The translations under genes and the position numbers were made by a program. Positions 27,160-35,432 of a DNA stretch of 64,000 nucleotides are shown here, piece by piece; position 1 is the first letter of the stretch, and each line of letters opens with the position of its first letter. The notes under the pieces are model-generated. The model did no database searches, was not told where the DNA came from, and saw only the letters and a program-made list of their open reading frames with translations. Source of the stretch: Cellvibrio japonicus Ueda107 (GTDB lineage Bacteria > Pseudomonadota > Gammaproteobacteria > Pseudomonadales > Cellvibrionaceae); the NCBI RefSeq assembly GCF_000019225.1, contig NC_010995.1:1620501-1684500 (forward strand), given 5' to 3'.

Positions 27160-28332
27160 ATGATTATCAAACCCAAAGTACGCGGTTTTATTTGCACCAA
27201 TGCGCATCCGGTAGGCTGTGCGGCCAATGTACAGGAACAAATTGCTTACACCCAGCAAAAAGGATCTATCGCCAATGGCCCCAAAAAGGTACTGGTCTTG
27301 GGCTGCTCCACTGGCTACGGTTTAGCATCGCGTATTACGGCTGCCTTTGGTTCTGGCGCTGCCACTCTGGGGGTTTGCTTTGAAAAAGAGCCCAGTGAAA
27401 CCAAAACCGGTACTGCAGGTTACTACAACACGGCCGCCTTTCACGACGCGGCTGCTGCTGCCGGTTTGTATGCCCGCACCCTGAACGGCGATGCCTTCTC
27501 CGATGAGTGCAAGGCACAAGTGATTGATGCCCTCAAGCAAGACCTGGGCAAGGTTGACCTGGTGGTCTACAGCCTGGCTGCGCCGCGTCGCACCGATCCC
27601 AAGACCGGTGAAGTTTATTCTTCGGTGCTCAAGCCTATCGGCAAGTCCTACACCGCCAAAAACCTCAATACCGATACCCTGAAAATTGCCGATGTCACGG
27701 TTGAACCTGCCTCTGCGGAAGAGATCGCCAACACGGTTAAAGTCATGGGCGGCGAAGATTGGGAATTGTGGATCGAAGCGCTCAAGCAAGCCGATTTACT
27801 GGCAGACGGTTTTAAAACCGTAGCCTACACCTACCTTGGCGACAAACTGACCTGGCCAATCTATGGCCATGCCACCATCGGCAAGGCGAAAGAAGACCTG
27901 GATCGCGCCGCCAAAGCCCTGAGCGCCACATACCAGGGCGATGCGCGTGTGGCTGTACTCAAGGCCGTTGTCACCCAGGCGAGCTCGGCAATTCCGGTGA
28001 TGCCGCTCTATCTGTCGATCCTGTTTAAAGTGATGAAAGAGCAGGGCAGCCACGAGGGTTGTATCGAGCAAATCCAGCGCCTGTTCACGGAATGTATTTA
28101 CTCAGGTAATCCTCGCCTGGATAGCGATGGCCGCTTCCGCGTGGATGAACTGGAATTGGAGCGCAAGGTTCAGGAAGTGGTGGAAAGTATCTGGCCACAA
28201 GTAACCGAAGAAAACCTGTTCGAGATTACCGATCACAAAGGTTACCGCGATGAATTCCTCAAGCTGTTTGGCTTTGGAGTCGCCTCCGTGGATTACGATG
28301 CGGATGTCTCCCCACAAGTTAAGCCCTTTTAA
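27160..28332 (+). CDS. fabV: FabV-type NADH-dependent enoyl-ACP/trans-2-enoyl-CoA reductase
   Basis: A 390-residue cytoplasmic enzyme of the last step of fatty-acid elongation. ATG at 27160 gives the family N-terminus MIIKPKVRGFICTNAHPVGC and has AAGG upstream; the longer open frame from 27091 is not needed. The NADH-binding segment is VLGCSTGYGLASR; the active-site Y-X8-K is in WPIYGHATIGKAK. FabV enzymes are larger than FabI and confer triclosan insensitivity. A terminator follows. No fabI was seen in the window. Confidence 0.94.
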   Translation: MIIKPKVRGFICTNAHPVGCAANVQEQIAYTQQKGSIANGPKKVLVLGCSTGYGLASRITAAFGSGAATLGVCFEKEPSETKTGTAGYYNTAAFHDAAAAAGLYARTLNGDAFSDECKAQVIDALKQDLGKVDLVVYSLAAPRRTDPKTGEVYSSVLKPIGKSYTAKNLNTDTLKIADVTVEPASAEEIANTVKVMGGEDWELWIEALKQADLLADGFKTVAYTYLGDKLTWPIYGHATIGKAKEDLDRAAKALSATYQGDARVAVLKAVVTQASSAIPVMPLYLSILFKVMKEQGSHEGCIEQIQRLFTECIYSGNPRLDSDGRFRVDELELERKVQEVVESIWPQVTEENLFEITDHKGYRDEFLKLFGFGVASVDYDADVSPQVKPF

Positions 28333-28352
28333 CCCGATACCGACAGGCAATA

Positions 28353-28381
28353 CAAAAAGCCCCCCGTGGGCTTTTTGTTTT
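28353..28381 (+). terminator. Rho-independent terminator after fabV
   Basis: CAAAAAGCCC and GGGCTTTTTG form a stem, followed by T-rich sequence, 16 bp before the next start. Confidence 0.88.
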
Positions 28382-28396
28382 TGAGGCGCGATAGCC

Positions 28397-29302
28397 ATGA
28401 CTATCCTCAAGCATGTGCGCGGTGTGCTGCTGACCGCCATTTTCTCCACCACCATTATTCTGGTTACCGCTCCTATTGTGGTGTTGGCACTGCTCAAGTT
28501 GCTCACCCCGGTTCCAGCCTGGCGCCAGGCATTTAATCCCTGGCTGGATGGCATTGCCGATTGCTGGATTCGTGTGAATAACTGGCAGCAAGCAAAACTG
28601 CTACCCGCTCATCTGGTGATTGAGGGCGATGTGCACTTGCGCCGCGATGAATGGTACATGTTGGTTGCCAACCACCAGTCCTGGGTGGACATCCTGGTGT
28701 TGGTGCGGGTGTTTGGTATCGATATTCCCGGTGTGAAGTTTTTTTTCAAACAGAGTTTGCTGTGGATTCCTATCTTGGGGCTTGCCCTCTGGGGATTGGA
28801 TTTCCCCCATATGCGTCGTTACTCGCGCGAACAGATAGCGCGCGACCCTTCGTTAAAAGACAAAGACCGCGCCCGTGCGCGCAAGGCCTGTGAGCGTTTC
28901 CGCCATCACCCGGTCACCATTATCAATTTCATGGAAGGGACGCGCTTTACCCCGGCTAAACATGCTGCGCAACAATCCCCCTATCGCCATTTGCTGATGC
29001 CCAGAGCGGGTGGTATTGCTTCGACCTTATCCGCCATGAATGGCCAACTGCACCAGTTGCTGGATGTCACCATTGCCTATCCATCGGGTATTCCTACTTA
29101 TTGGGAGTATGTGTGTGGCGATGTGAAAGAAATTCGTGTGCATCGCCGGCAATTGCCCATCGGCGATGAATTGCTGGGCAATTACGATAAGGATGAAACC
29201 TATCGTGTAAACTTCCAGCAATGGGTCAATAGGCTCTGGCAAACAAAAGATGACCGCCTGGATAAGATGTTGCAGCAAGGTGTATCCACTTCCCTGAAAT
29301 AA
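28397..29302 (+). CDS. YihG-like membrane acyltransferase (PlsC superfamily)
   Basis: A 301-residue inner-membrane acyltransferase. TM1 lies at about 9-33. The acyltransferase block I is NHQSWVD (H-X4-D) at about 93-99, block III is FMEGTRFT, and PRAGGIAS and TIAYPSG follow, all typical of the YihG/YihF-type 1-acylglycerol-3-phosphate O-acyltransferase-like branch. It would acylate lysophospholipids. Starts after the fabV terminator, so it needs its own promoter. Confidence 0.88.
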   Translation: MTILKHVRGVLLTAIFSTTIILVTAPIVVLALLKLLTPVPAWRQAFNPWLDGIADCWIRVNNWQQAKLLPAHLVIEGDVHLRRDEWYMLVANHQSWVDILVLVRVFGIDIPGVKFFFKQSLLWIPILGLALWGLDFPHMRRYSREQIARDPSLKDKDRARARKACERFRHHPVTIINFMEGTRFTPAKHAAQQSPYRHLLMPRAGGIASTLSAMNGQLHQLLDVTIAYPSGIPTYWEYVCGDVKEIRVHRRQLPIGDELLGNYDKDETYRVNFQQWVNRLWQTKDDRLDKMLQQGVSTSLK

Positions 29303-29320
29303 CAGGTATTCTAATTATCT

Positions 29321-29349
29321 TCACCGCCTGGCCCTGGCCAGGGCGGTGA
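29321..29349. repeat. Long GC-rich hairpin downstream of the acyltransferase gene
   Basis: TCACCGCC (29321-29328) and GGCGGTGA (29342-29349) pair, with an inner GGCC/GGCC stem. No T-run follows in either direction, so termination is uncertain. Confidence 0.45.
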
Positions 29350-29412
29350 GTGGGGTACCGGCCAGTCCGGTGGACAACCCGGAGCACCCGTTGTATCACG
29401 TAGGAGGGCAGC

Positions 29413-29637
29413 ATGTTTTACACGCTCAACGATCTTTTTGCCAAATTAGGTCTTCCCAACTCTTCCGCTGCGATTGATGCCTTTATCGAAAAGCATCGCC
29501 CGCTCCCCCAGGCCGAGCCATTAGCCAGCGCGCCCTTCTGGACTGCCGAACAGGCCGCCTTTTTACAGCAGGCCCGCCAATCCAGCTCCGACTGGGCCGA
29601 AGTCGTGGATGAGCTCAACTGCTTGTTGCGCGACTAA
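29413..29637 (+). CDS. DUF2789-family small protein
   Basis: A 74-residue soluble protein (MFYTLNDLFAKLGLPNSSAAID, FWTAEQAAFLQQA, WAEVVDELNCLLR) matching the length and motifs of DUF2789, a family of unknown function in gammaproteobacteria. It has a strong GGAGGG ribosome-binding site and is followed by a perfect terminator hairpin. Confidence 0.85.
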   Translation: MFYTLNDLFAKLGLPNSSAAIDAFIEKHRPLPQAEPLASAPFWTAEQAAFLQQARQSSSDWAEVVDELNCLLRD

Positions 29638-29655
29638 CAGCCTCCTATCCGTCAA

Positions 29656-29690
29656 CGGCCAGCCATAGCCCTATGGCTGGCCGTTTTCTT
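29656..29690 (+). terminator. Rho-independent terminator after the DUF2789 gene
   Basis: A perfect 13-14-bp stem, CGGCCAGCCATAG pairing with CTATGGCTGGCCG around a CC loop, then TTTTCTTT. Confidence 0.9.
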
Positions 29691-29863
29691 TAGAATTCAA
29701 CAACATAGCTATTTACCGATTTGCCTTTGCCACGGTTAGGCGCTATGGTTTGCCCTCGGGACAGCGATACTGCTGCCCATTACTTACCCAGGCCGTGTCC
29801 AGGTAAACCCGATTTCCCGTGGAATTGGACTGATTTTCCGCCGGCCCTTCAAAGGAATCCGTT

Positions 29864-30643
29864 ATGCCTACTACCAAACACCTGCTGTTATCCCTCTCCA
29901 TGCTAACCGCTGCGGCTATTGCCCCCTGCCTCCAGGCAGACGAAGGCGCGCCAGGCCCCGGCTGGAAAGTAGAGGTGGACCTTGGTCTTATCAATACCTC
30001 CGGCAATACCGAAACCACCAGTCTGCAAGGCAAGATCGACGCCCGCCAAACCCTGGAAAAGTGGGAGAACCAATACATCCTCAGCACCCTGTTTAAAGAA
30101 GACCAGGTCACCAAGGATGATGGCAGCAAGTCCAAGGAAAAAACCGCAGAGAAGCATTTTGGCTCGCTCAAATCTGCCTATTTACTCGGGGTGGAAAAAT
30201 CCTACCTGTTCGGTTATGTCTCCTATACCGATGACAAATTCGGTGCCTATCGCACCTACACCACCGTGGCCATGGGTTATGGTGATTGGCTCTATTCCAC
30301 ACCCAAACTGCAATGGTTTGTAGAAGCCGGTCCGGGTTATTTCGAAGGTAAAAAGCCGGACGCCGATAATCCGGATTCCTACATCATCGAGTCGGGTGCC
30401 ATCCTGCGTGCGGCGACCGAACTGTTGTGGAAATTCAGTTCCAATGCGGAATTCAAGCAACTGCTCAGTGTGGAATCCGGTTCGGACAACACGCGAACCA
30501 TCAGCGAATCCTCCGTAGCCGCCAGCCTGACCAACGCTATGAAAATGAAGGTAGGCGTTAATATCGCCAATGACACTGATGTGGCGCCCGGCAAGAAAAA
30601 AACCGATACCACCACCTTTGTTAACCTGGTCTACAGCTTCTAG
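29864..30643 (+). CDS. DUF481-family outer-membrane beta-barrel protein (YdiY-like)
   Basis: A 259-residue exported protein. Signal peptide about 1-25 (LLLSLSMLTAAAIAPCLQA). The rest is alternating beta strands with the family signature VDLGLINTSGNTETTSLQGKID and KSAYLLGVEKSYLFGYVSY, ending in an outer-membrane C-terminal strand with Phe last (TTFVNLVYSF). DUF481 proteins such as YdiY are predicted barrels without a proven substrate. It stands alone between two promoters. Confidence 0.88.
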   Translation: MPTTKHLLLSLSMLTAAAIAPCLQADEGAPGPGWKVEVDLGLINTSGNTETTSLQGKIDARQTLEKWENQYILSTLFKEDQVTKDDGSKSKEKTAEKHFGSLKSAYLLGVEKSYLFGYVSYTDDKFGAYRTYTTVAMGYGDWLYSTPKLQWFVEAGPGYFEGKKPDADNPDSYIIESGAILRAATELLWKFSSNAEFKQLLSVESGSDNTRTISESSVAASLTNAMKMKVGVNIANDTDVAPGKKKTDTTTFVNLVYSF

Positions 30644-30674
30644 GGATTAAGGTCTCCAACCCGGGCGGGCAGCG

Positions 30675-30680
30675 TATAAT
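30675..30680 (+). promoter_or_regulatory. Probable -10 box of the lpxL promoter
   Basis: Perfect TATAAT followed by GTCCGCC, 37 bp before the lpxL ATG. It resembles the fabV upstream sequence (TATAATGGCCGCC). No good -35 was seen. Confidence 0.4.
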
Positions 30681-30717
30681 GTCCGCCTTTTAATATCGCC
30701 TTTTTTTGACCTGATCT

Positions 30718-31635
30718 ATGAGTTCACCCCAATTCACCCGCGCATTACTGGCTCCCCGTCACTGGCCCTCCTGGATTGGGGCAGGCATCTGGTTTTTGAT
30801 GGCGCAATTACCTTTTCGGGTTCAATGGTGGCTGGCCAAACTGCTGTGCCCTCTGTTGTATCTTAATAAAAAACGTATCCACATGGCGCGCACCAACTTG
30901 CGCCTGTGCTTCCCCGACAAAACCGAGGCGGAGCGCGAACAGCTGTTAAAGGAAAACCTGTTTTCCACTGCCATGGCCGTCTTCGAAACCGGCATCGCCT
31001 GGTTCTGGCCCAAGTGGCGCCTGCGCCGGTTATTCACCATCACCGGTGTTGAACACGTGGAGCAAGCCAAACAGGAAGGGCAGGGCGCATTACTGTTGAG
31101 CCTGCACTTCACCACCCTGGATATCGGCAGCGCCATGCTCGGCCAATACGTCAATTACGATGGCATGTACAGCCCGCACTCCAACCCGGTGTACGATTAT
31201 TTGCAGAAGGTGCGCCGCGAAGCCTACTGCAAAGGCGGCACCGCCATCAGCCGCGACAACCTGCGCGCCATTGTCAACCAACTGCGCAAAGCGCGCATGA
31301 TCTGGTACGCCCCCGACCGCGACCTCGGCCCCAAGGCATCCATCTTCGTCCCCTTCTTTGGCGTCCCCACCGCCACAGTAACCGCCACCGCACAATTCGC
31401 GCGCATGGGCCGCGCCAAAATTATTCCCTTCACCCAATACCGCCGCGCCGACGGCAGCGGCTACGATGTGGTGATTCATCCCGCGTTTGACAACTACCCC
31501 ACCGGCGACGACTACGCCGACGCCCGCCGCGTCAATGAATTTATGGAAACCGAAATCCTCAAACACCCGGAACAATATTTCTGGGCGCAGCCGCGTTTCA
31601 AAACGCGGCCGGAGGGAGAGGAGAAGGTTTATTGA
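30718..31635 (+). CDS. lpxL: Lipid A biosynthesis lauroyl acyltransferase (LpxL/HtrB)
   Basis: A 305-residue inner-membrane-anchored late acyltransferase of lipid A synthesis. An N-terminal hydrophobic segment (about 19-40) precedes RTNLRLCFPDKTEAER and the catalytic H-X4-D motif in LSLHFTTLDIG (about 125-135). MYSPHSNPVYD, WYAPDRDLGPKASIFVPFFGV and a C-terminal YFWAQPRFKTRPEGE are standard for the family. It transfers a secondary acyl chain from acyl-ACP to Kdo2-lipid IVA. Terminated by a hairpin; the accessory cassette array begins about 430 bp later. Confidence 0.92.
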   Translation: MSSPQFTRALLAPRHWPSWIGAGIWFLMAQLPFRVQWWLAKLLCPLLYLNKKRIHMARTNLRLCFPDKTEAEREQLLKENLFSTAMAVFETGIAWFWPKWRLRRLFTITGVEHVEQAKQEGQGALLLSLHFTTLDIGSAMLGQYVNYDGMYSPHSNPVYDYLQKVRREAYCKGGTAISRDNLRAIVNQLRKARMIWYAPDRDLGPKASIFVPFFGVPTATVTATAQFARMGRAKIIPFTQYRRADGSGYDVVIHPAFDNYPTGDDYADARRVNEFMETEILKHPEQYFWAQPRFKTRPEGEEKVY

Positions 31636-31684
31636 TGCTTGTGCGGTTTTGAAAGGGGACTCCAAACATCTATATATCTGCCGA

Positions 31685-31715
31685 AACAGTCCGCAGTAAT
31701 GCGGGCTGTTTTTTT
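31685..31715 (+). terminator. Rho-independent terminator after lpxL
   Basis: AACAGTCCGC pairs with GCGGGCTGTT around AGTAAT, followed by seven T residues. Confidence 0.9.
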
Positions 31716-32015
31716 ATGAGCCTGAGACCGCTGCTTTATATCAAGGCTGCCGGTAAATAGTGGTTACTGTTTGTTATAAAACATAATGTAATACTTCGTC
31801 ATAAGTGATTGATAAAAAAGGGATTTGTACAATGATGTGCCCCGGTACTGTTAAATTGGCTGTCTGTATATGTAAACCATGGGTGTATCTATAATGAGTG
31901 AATTAGCAAGGAAACTTTTCGCCTTTTATCCGCTGTTAGTTGAGGATAAAGTGCTATAAGCCTGTAATAGCGGGTAATTTGACGGTATGGTATAAATCTC
32001 AATCAAAAACTTAGA

Positions 32016-32051
32016 CGGAAACTTTCCGGGATGTTATACGGAAACTTTCCG
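32016..32051. promoter_or_regulatory. Two direct copies of CGGAAACTTTCCG, possible operator pair or attI-type repeats
   Basis: CGGAAACTTTCCG occurs at 32016-32028 and again at 32039-32051, with starts 23 bp apart, near two helical turns. Each copy is palindromic except its central base. Flanking GA/TC bases extend the pair into a larger imperfect inverted repeat. They stop 13 bp before the first cassette junction, so they might bind a regulator or an integrase. Confidence 0.5.
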
Positions 32052-32070
32052 TCTAATAACAATGTTAGCT
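32052..32070 (+). other. First cassette junction (attI-like or attC 3' end)
   Basis: CTAATAACAATGTTAGCT ends in the core GTTAGCT. The first bases of the following cassette (TTAGCT) are complementary to the AGCTAAC at the left end of its attC site (32843), as required if the cassette was once circular. The upstream AACAA-GTTA arrangement resembles the end of class 1 attI, but no integrase gene is adjacent. Confidence 0.55.
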
Positions 32071-32080
32071 TGGAGTGTTA

Positions 32081-32848
32081 ATGAAGAAGATATCCACGCA
32101 GAAAATCTTGATAATTTTTCTCCTGATTTCTATAGTCCTTGTTGGTGCATTAGAGTTTATTTTTGCTGAATCAAAAGAGTTATTTACTGGCGGTGCAAAA
32201 CTTTCAGATCTCACAACTAACTTGTGTTTGGCGTACATATCTGGATACTTCTTTTATCTTGTTACCGTGGTGGTTCCAAAAAAAATTGAAAGAGAACATG
32301 TTGAAGAGCACATAGCACATTTAACTAATAGGCTTTTAAGTGACATACTTTTTATAATGCAGCACGCAACAAATTCAAATATATCGCAAAAATCATTGAA
32401 GACAGAGTGTCTAACTGCAGAATCCTTTAGGGCTGCAGCAAAAAATGTATTCATGGACAATGATGTAATTCCTTTAAGCGGAAGTAAACACGGGCGCCCA
32501 TTGAAAGTTGGCGAAGCCGTTTCTCATACTATCCAAGAATTACAAAATACAATAAACGAGCTATTTAAGTATTCTCCTTTTCTTGAAACAGAGCTTATAT
32601 CTCTAATGAGCGCTGCTTCAAGAAATGTTTTAAATGAAAGCTGGGTAAATTCTCTAAATATGGTTCCCTTGCATGTTGACAATATGGTGTTGGCTGCAGA
32701 ACGAAGAGATGTGTCCGGATATGCAGATTGTCTCTATGAGTATCACAATTTGTATAGGAATATCGCTAATATTCTTACTAAAGAATACAAAGGCACAGTA
32801 GTGGCAAAAAAATATATTGAAAATATTGAGGCTCTTAAAAATAGCTAA
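32081..32848 (+). CDS. Cassette 1: membrane protein of unknown function
   Basis: A 255-residue protein. ATG at 32081 has TTGGAG six bases upstream; GTG 32075 is in frame but overlaps that site. Two N-terminal TM segments (about 8-27, ILIIFLLISIVLVGALEFIF, and 43-65) are followed by a helical cytoplasmic region starting KKIEREHVEEHIAHL. The stop codon TAA lies inside the attC left core (AGCTAAC). The gene is A/T-rich with codon use unlike its neighbours, typical of integron cassettes. No family recognised. Confidence 0.75.
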   Translation: MKKISTQKILIIFLLISIVLVGALEFIFAESKELFTGGAKLSDLTTNLCLAYISGYFFYLVTVVVPKKIEREHVEEHIAHLTNRLLSDILFIMQHATNSNISQKSLKTECLTAESFRAAAKNVFMDNDVIPLSGSKHGRPLKVGEAVSHTIQELQNTINELFKYSPFLETELISLMSAASRNVLNESWVNSLNMVPLHVDNMVLAAERRDVSGYADCLYEYHNLYRNIANILTKEYKGTVVAKKYIENIEALKNS

Positions 32849-32956
32849 CAAAGCAATCAACCGGATGGTTTTCAAGTTGCATTTTTGCAATTCCGCTTCG
32901 CTCCATTTTATGGCAAAAGTGCAACTTAAAAACCACCGTTTATCGCGGCGTTAGCT
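32843..32956 (+). repeat. attC recombination site of cassette 1
   Basis: A 114-bp imperfect palindrome beginning AGCTAAC (32843) and ending GCGGCGTTAGCT (R' core at 32950). The inner arms GGTTTTCAAGTTGCA and TGCAACTTAAAAACC pair. Core, size and position between two same-strand cassette genes fit integron attC sites. Confidence 0.83.
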
Positions 32957-32971
32957 AAAAAGGAGAAATAA

Positions 32972-33508
32972 ATGGCGAATTTACTTTACGTCGATAATTC
33001 AAATGTATGGATAGAAGGTATGCATGTTGCGGCCTTTGCAAGTGGAATGGTTCCTGATGTATGGACTGCGGTTAAAGGCAACGTCTGTGACCATAGCTGG
33101 AAATTAGACTTTGGTAAATTATTCCAGTTTGCCGGCGGAGAGAAAGCGGAGGTTAGAAAAGCTGCCTTGTTTGGCTCTCGCCCGCCAAAAAATGACTCGC
33201 TTTGGGTTGCAGCACAAAAAAATGGCTTTGAAGTTACAACCTATGATCGCAATGTTGCAAATGCGGAAAAGAAAATTGACACCGACATTGTGGCAACAAT
33301 GATCGAAGATTCATATGAAATATTACAGCCTGGAGACGAAGTTACGTTGGTTTCTGGTGACTCTGACTATGTGCCAGCAATTGAAAAATTGAAAAAGCGT
33401 GGAATTGCTGTCCATGTAGTGTTCTGGAAGCATGCTGCTCGTGAACTTAAAGAAGCAGCAAGTACCTTTACAGAATTAGACCCGTATCTTGACCATTTAA
33501 AAAGGTAA
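32972..33508 (+). CDS. Cassette 2: NYN-domain (PIN-like) protein, probable RNase
   Basis: A 178-residue protein of the NYN/DUF88 (LabA-like) group of PIN-fold nucleases. The metal-binding acidic residues are in LLYVDNSNVWIEG (Asp about 8), KIDTDIVATMIED (about 101-113) and LVSGDSDYVPAIEKLKKRG (about 126-144). It has a strong AAGGAG ribosome-binding site within the short cassette leader and stops right at the next attC. NYN proteins cut RNA; as a cassette gene it may be a defence or toxin-like factor, which is inference. Confidence 0.87.
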   Translation: MANLLYVDNSNVWIEGMHVAAFASGMVPDVWTAVKGNVCDHSWKLDFGKLFQFAGGEKAEVRKAALFGSRPPKNDSLWVAAQKNGFEVTTYDRNVANAEKKIDTDIVATMIEDSYEILQPGDEVTLVSGDSDYVPAIEKLKKRGIAVHVVFWKHAARELKEAASTFTELDPYLDHLKR

Positions 33509-33636
33509 AGCTAACAAAGTGCTGCAACTCGCGCACTTCGTGCGCTGGACAGTTTGTAATTCGCGGCTTTGTGGTTTTGCTGCGCAAAAGTAATCCACAA
33601 AGCCACGAATTACAAACTGCCGTTGAGCACGGCGTT
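33509..33636 (+). repeat. attC site of cassette 2, split by an IS in its right core
   Basis: Begins AGCTAAC (33509). A long arm with ACAGTTTGTAATTCG then GGCTTTGTGG (33570 region) pairs with CCACAAAGCC then CGAATTACAAACTG, one mismatch over about 25 bp. It ends AGCACGGCGTT at 33636, where an IS1182-family element interrupts the core. The rest of the core (GTTATAC) resumes at 35409 beyond the element. Confidence 0.82.
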
Positions 33637-35408
33637 GAAGTTGTAGAAAAACTCCTAAAAATAGTGATTTTTTGATAAAATTCGGTATCGTTTCAAGGAG
33701 TAGCGCCATGCCAAACTTCAAAAAATACAGCTATAGCCAAAGCGCAATGGTGGTTATTAATTTTGAAGAGCAATTACAGCCAGGCACTTTCGAATTTACC
33801 CTTCATAAATTAATCGACAACCATATCGACCTGTCGGCTTTCTACGAAAAGTACAGCAACGATGGCGGTGGGCGTACAGCTTACGACCCTGCCATTTTGC
33901 TCAAAATCATCTTGTTTGCGTACTCCAAGGGCATTACCTCCAGCCGCGACATTCAGTGGCAATGCGAGCACAATATTATTTTCAAAGCCCTCTCCTGCGA
34001 TTCCGTCCCCCACTTCACCAGCATTGCCAGCTTTGTCAGTAGCTATCCGGATGCGATTGAATCGGTTTTTACACAAGTAATACTGGTGTGCGACCAACAT
34101 GGCTTACTGGGACATGAACTCTTTGCCATTGATGGTTGCAAGATATCTTCTAATGCCGCCAAGGAGCACTCCGGAACCTTGGATGAGCTGGCTCAAAAGC
34201 GAGAAAAGATCAGCCGCAAAATCCGCACCTGCTTGAAAGAACACAAAAAACTGGATGGCCGAAAACCCAACGAGCGAGACCGCAAGCAGCAACTCGCTAA
34301 AGCAACCGACACCCTGAAAAAAGAATTCGAGCGGATAGATAAGTTCCTAAAGACAGCAACCCCACGGATGGGGCAAGGTAAAAAACCAAAGGAAGTGAAG
34401 AGCAATATTACCGACAACGAATCAGCCAAAATGACTACCAGCAAAGGTACCATCCAGGGTTACAACGGCGTAGCCGCCGTTGATAAGAAGCATCAGGTTA
34501 TCGTTGACGCCCAGGCTTTTGGTGAAAGTCAGGAACACCACACATTAAAGCCGGTTCTGCATAGCATACAGACGCGTTACCAAAAGATGGGGATCTGCGA
34601 CGACATCCTAAAATCCAATGTGATCATTACAGCGGATACGGGGTTTTCCAATGGTGCTAACGATGAGTACCTTAAAGAAGAAGGTATCAATGCATATATT
34701 CCGGATAACCAATTTCGCTCAAGAGACAAGATGTTTGACCATCAAAAAGAGAAACATGGTAAGCGCCATCAAGATAATGTGAAGGGAGTAAAAGGCGTTA
34801 TTCCGGCCTCGGAATTTATTTTTGACCTGCAACGAAAAAGCTGTAAGTGTCCGGCAGGGAAGGACATGTGGCTGAAACATGAATACCGTCAAGGGCCTGG
34901 TCGAATGCAATTGTATTTTGAGGGTAAGCTAACGGATTGTCGTCACTGTCCCCTCAAGCATGAATGCATGCGTAATCCTTCGTCAGCCGATAGCCGCGAA
35001 GGTCATGGGCGTCAGGTATCCAAAACGTTTTCGATTCATGCCAATGCGACAGACTGGATGAAGCGTCGGATTGATAGCAAACAAGGAAAAGCTATTTACG
35101 GTCATCGCATGTCGACTGTGGAGCCGGTTTTCGCCAATATTTGCGCGAATAAACAGCTGAATCGATTTTCGTTACGAGGAAAACGCAAGGTGCAAGGTCA
35201 ATGGCAGTTATATTGTTTGGTACATAACATCGAAAAGTTAATGAATTACGTGAATGTGGGTTAATCCACAGAGTTATTCACATCGAATTCATTCGACTGC
35301 GGATAATGGGTGATTATGTTAAGGGGTTGTGGTTAAATACTGGCCAGGTAATAATTTCAATTTTAGCTGCTGGATAACGATCTCTAAAAATCGTTTTTCT
35401 ACAAGCTC
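33637..35408 (+). mobile_element. IS1182-family insertion sequence in an attC core
   Basis: An element of about 1772 bp carrying one transposase gene. The ends are inverted: GAAGTTGTAGAAAAAC on the left and GAGCTTGTAGAAAAAC (reverse complement of the right end), 14 of 16 identical. GTT (or CGTT, since one C is shared) flanks both sides as a target duplication. Removing one copy restores GGCGTTATACC, a normal attC right end. Confidence 0.85.
33708..35264 (+). CDS. IS1182-family transposase
   Basis: A 518-residue DDE transposase starting at ATG 33708 (AAGGAG upstream). It has the DUF772-type N-terminal domain (RTAYDPAILLKIILFAYSKG, SSRDIQWQCEHNI), LFAIDGCKISSNAAKEHSGT with the first Asp, a basic coiled linker, VIITADTGFSNGANDEYL with the second Asp, and the C-terminal Cys cluster (CKCPAGKDMW, CRHCPLKHECMR) followed by RMSTVEPVFANIC. 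The reading frame is intact, so the element may still move. Confidence 0.92.
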   Translation: MPNFKKYSYSQSAMVVINFEEQLQPGTFEFTLHKLIDNHIDLSAFYEKYSNDGGGRTAYDPAILLKIILFAYSKGITSSRDIQWQCEHNIIFKALSCDSVPHFTSIASFVSSYPDAIESVFTQVILVCDQHGLLGHELFAIDGCKISSNAAKEHSGTLDELAQKREKISRKIRTCLKEHKKLDGRKPNERDRKQQLAKATDTLKKEFERIDKFLKTATPRMGQGKKPKEVKSNITDNESAKMTTSKGTIQGYNGVAAVDKKHQVIVDAQAFGESQEHHTLKPVLHSIQTRYQKMGICDDILKSNVIITADTGFSNGANDEYLKEEGINAYIPDNQFRSRDKMFDHQKEKHGKRHQDNVKGVKGVIPASEFIFDLQRKSCKCPAGKDMWLKHEYRQGPGRMQLYFEGKLTDCRHCPLKHECMRNPSSADSREGHGRQVSKTFSIHANATDWMKRRIDSKQGKAIYGHRMSTVEPVFANICANKQLNRFSLRGKRKVQGQWQLYCLVHNIEKLMNYVNVG

Positions 35409-35432
35409 GTTATACCCATATAAATTCTGACC

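Larger units (their letters stand above)
31716..32080. other. Non-coding A/T-rich stretch leading into the cassette array
   Basis: About 365 bp without a credible gene on either strand. No integron integrase or remnant of one is visible here or divergently upstream, where lpxL lies. It contains two copies of a 13-bp near-palindrome (32016-32051) and the first cassette junction GTTAGCT at 32064. Confidence 0.6.

Noticed and set aside
31636..32063. Degenerate integron integrase upstream of the cassettes
   Set aside because: No frame on either strand shows tyrosine-recombinase motifs, and lpxL occupies the divergent position.
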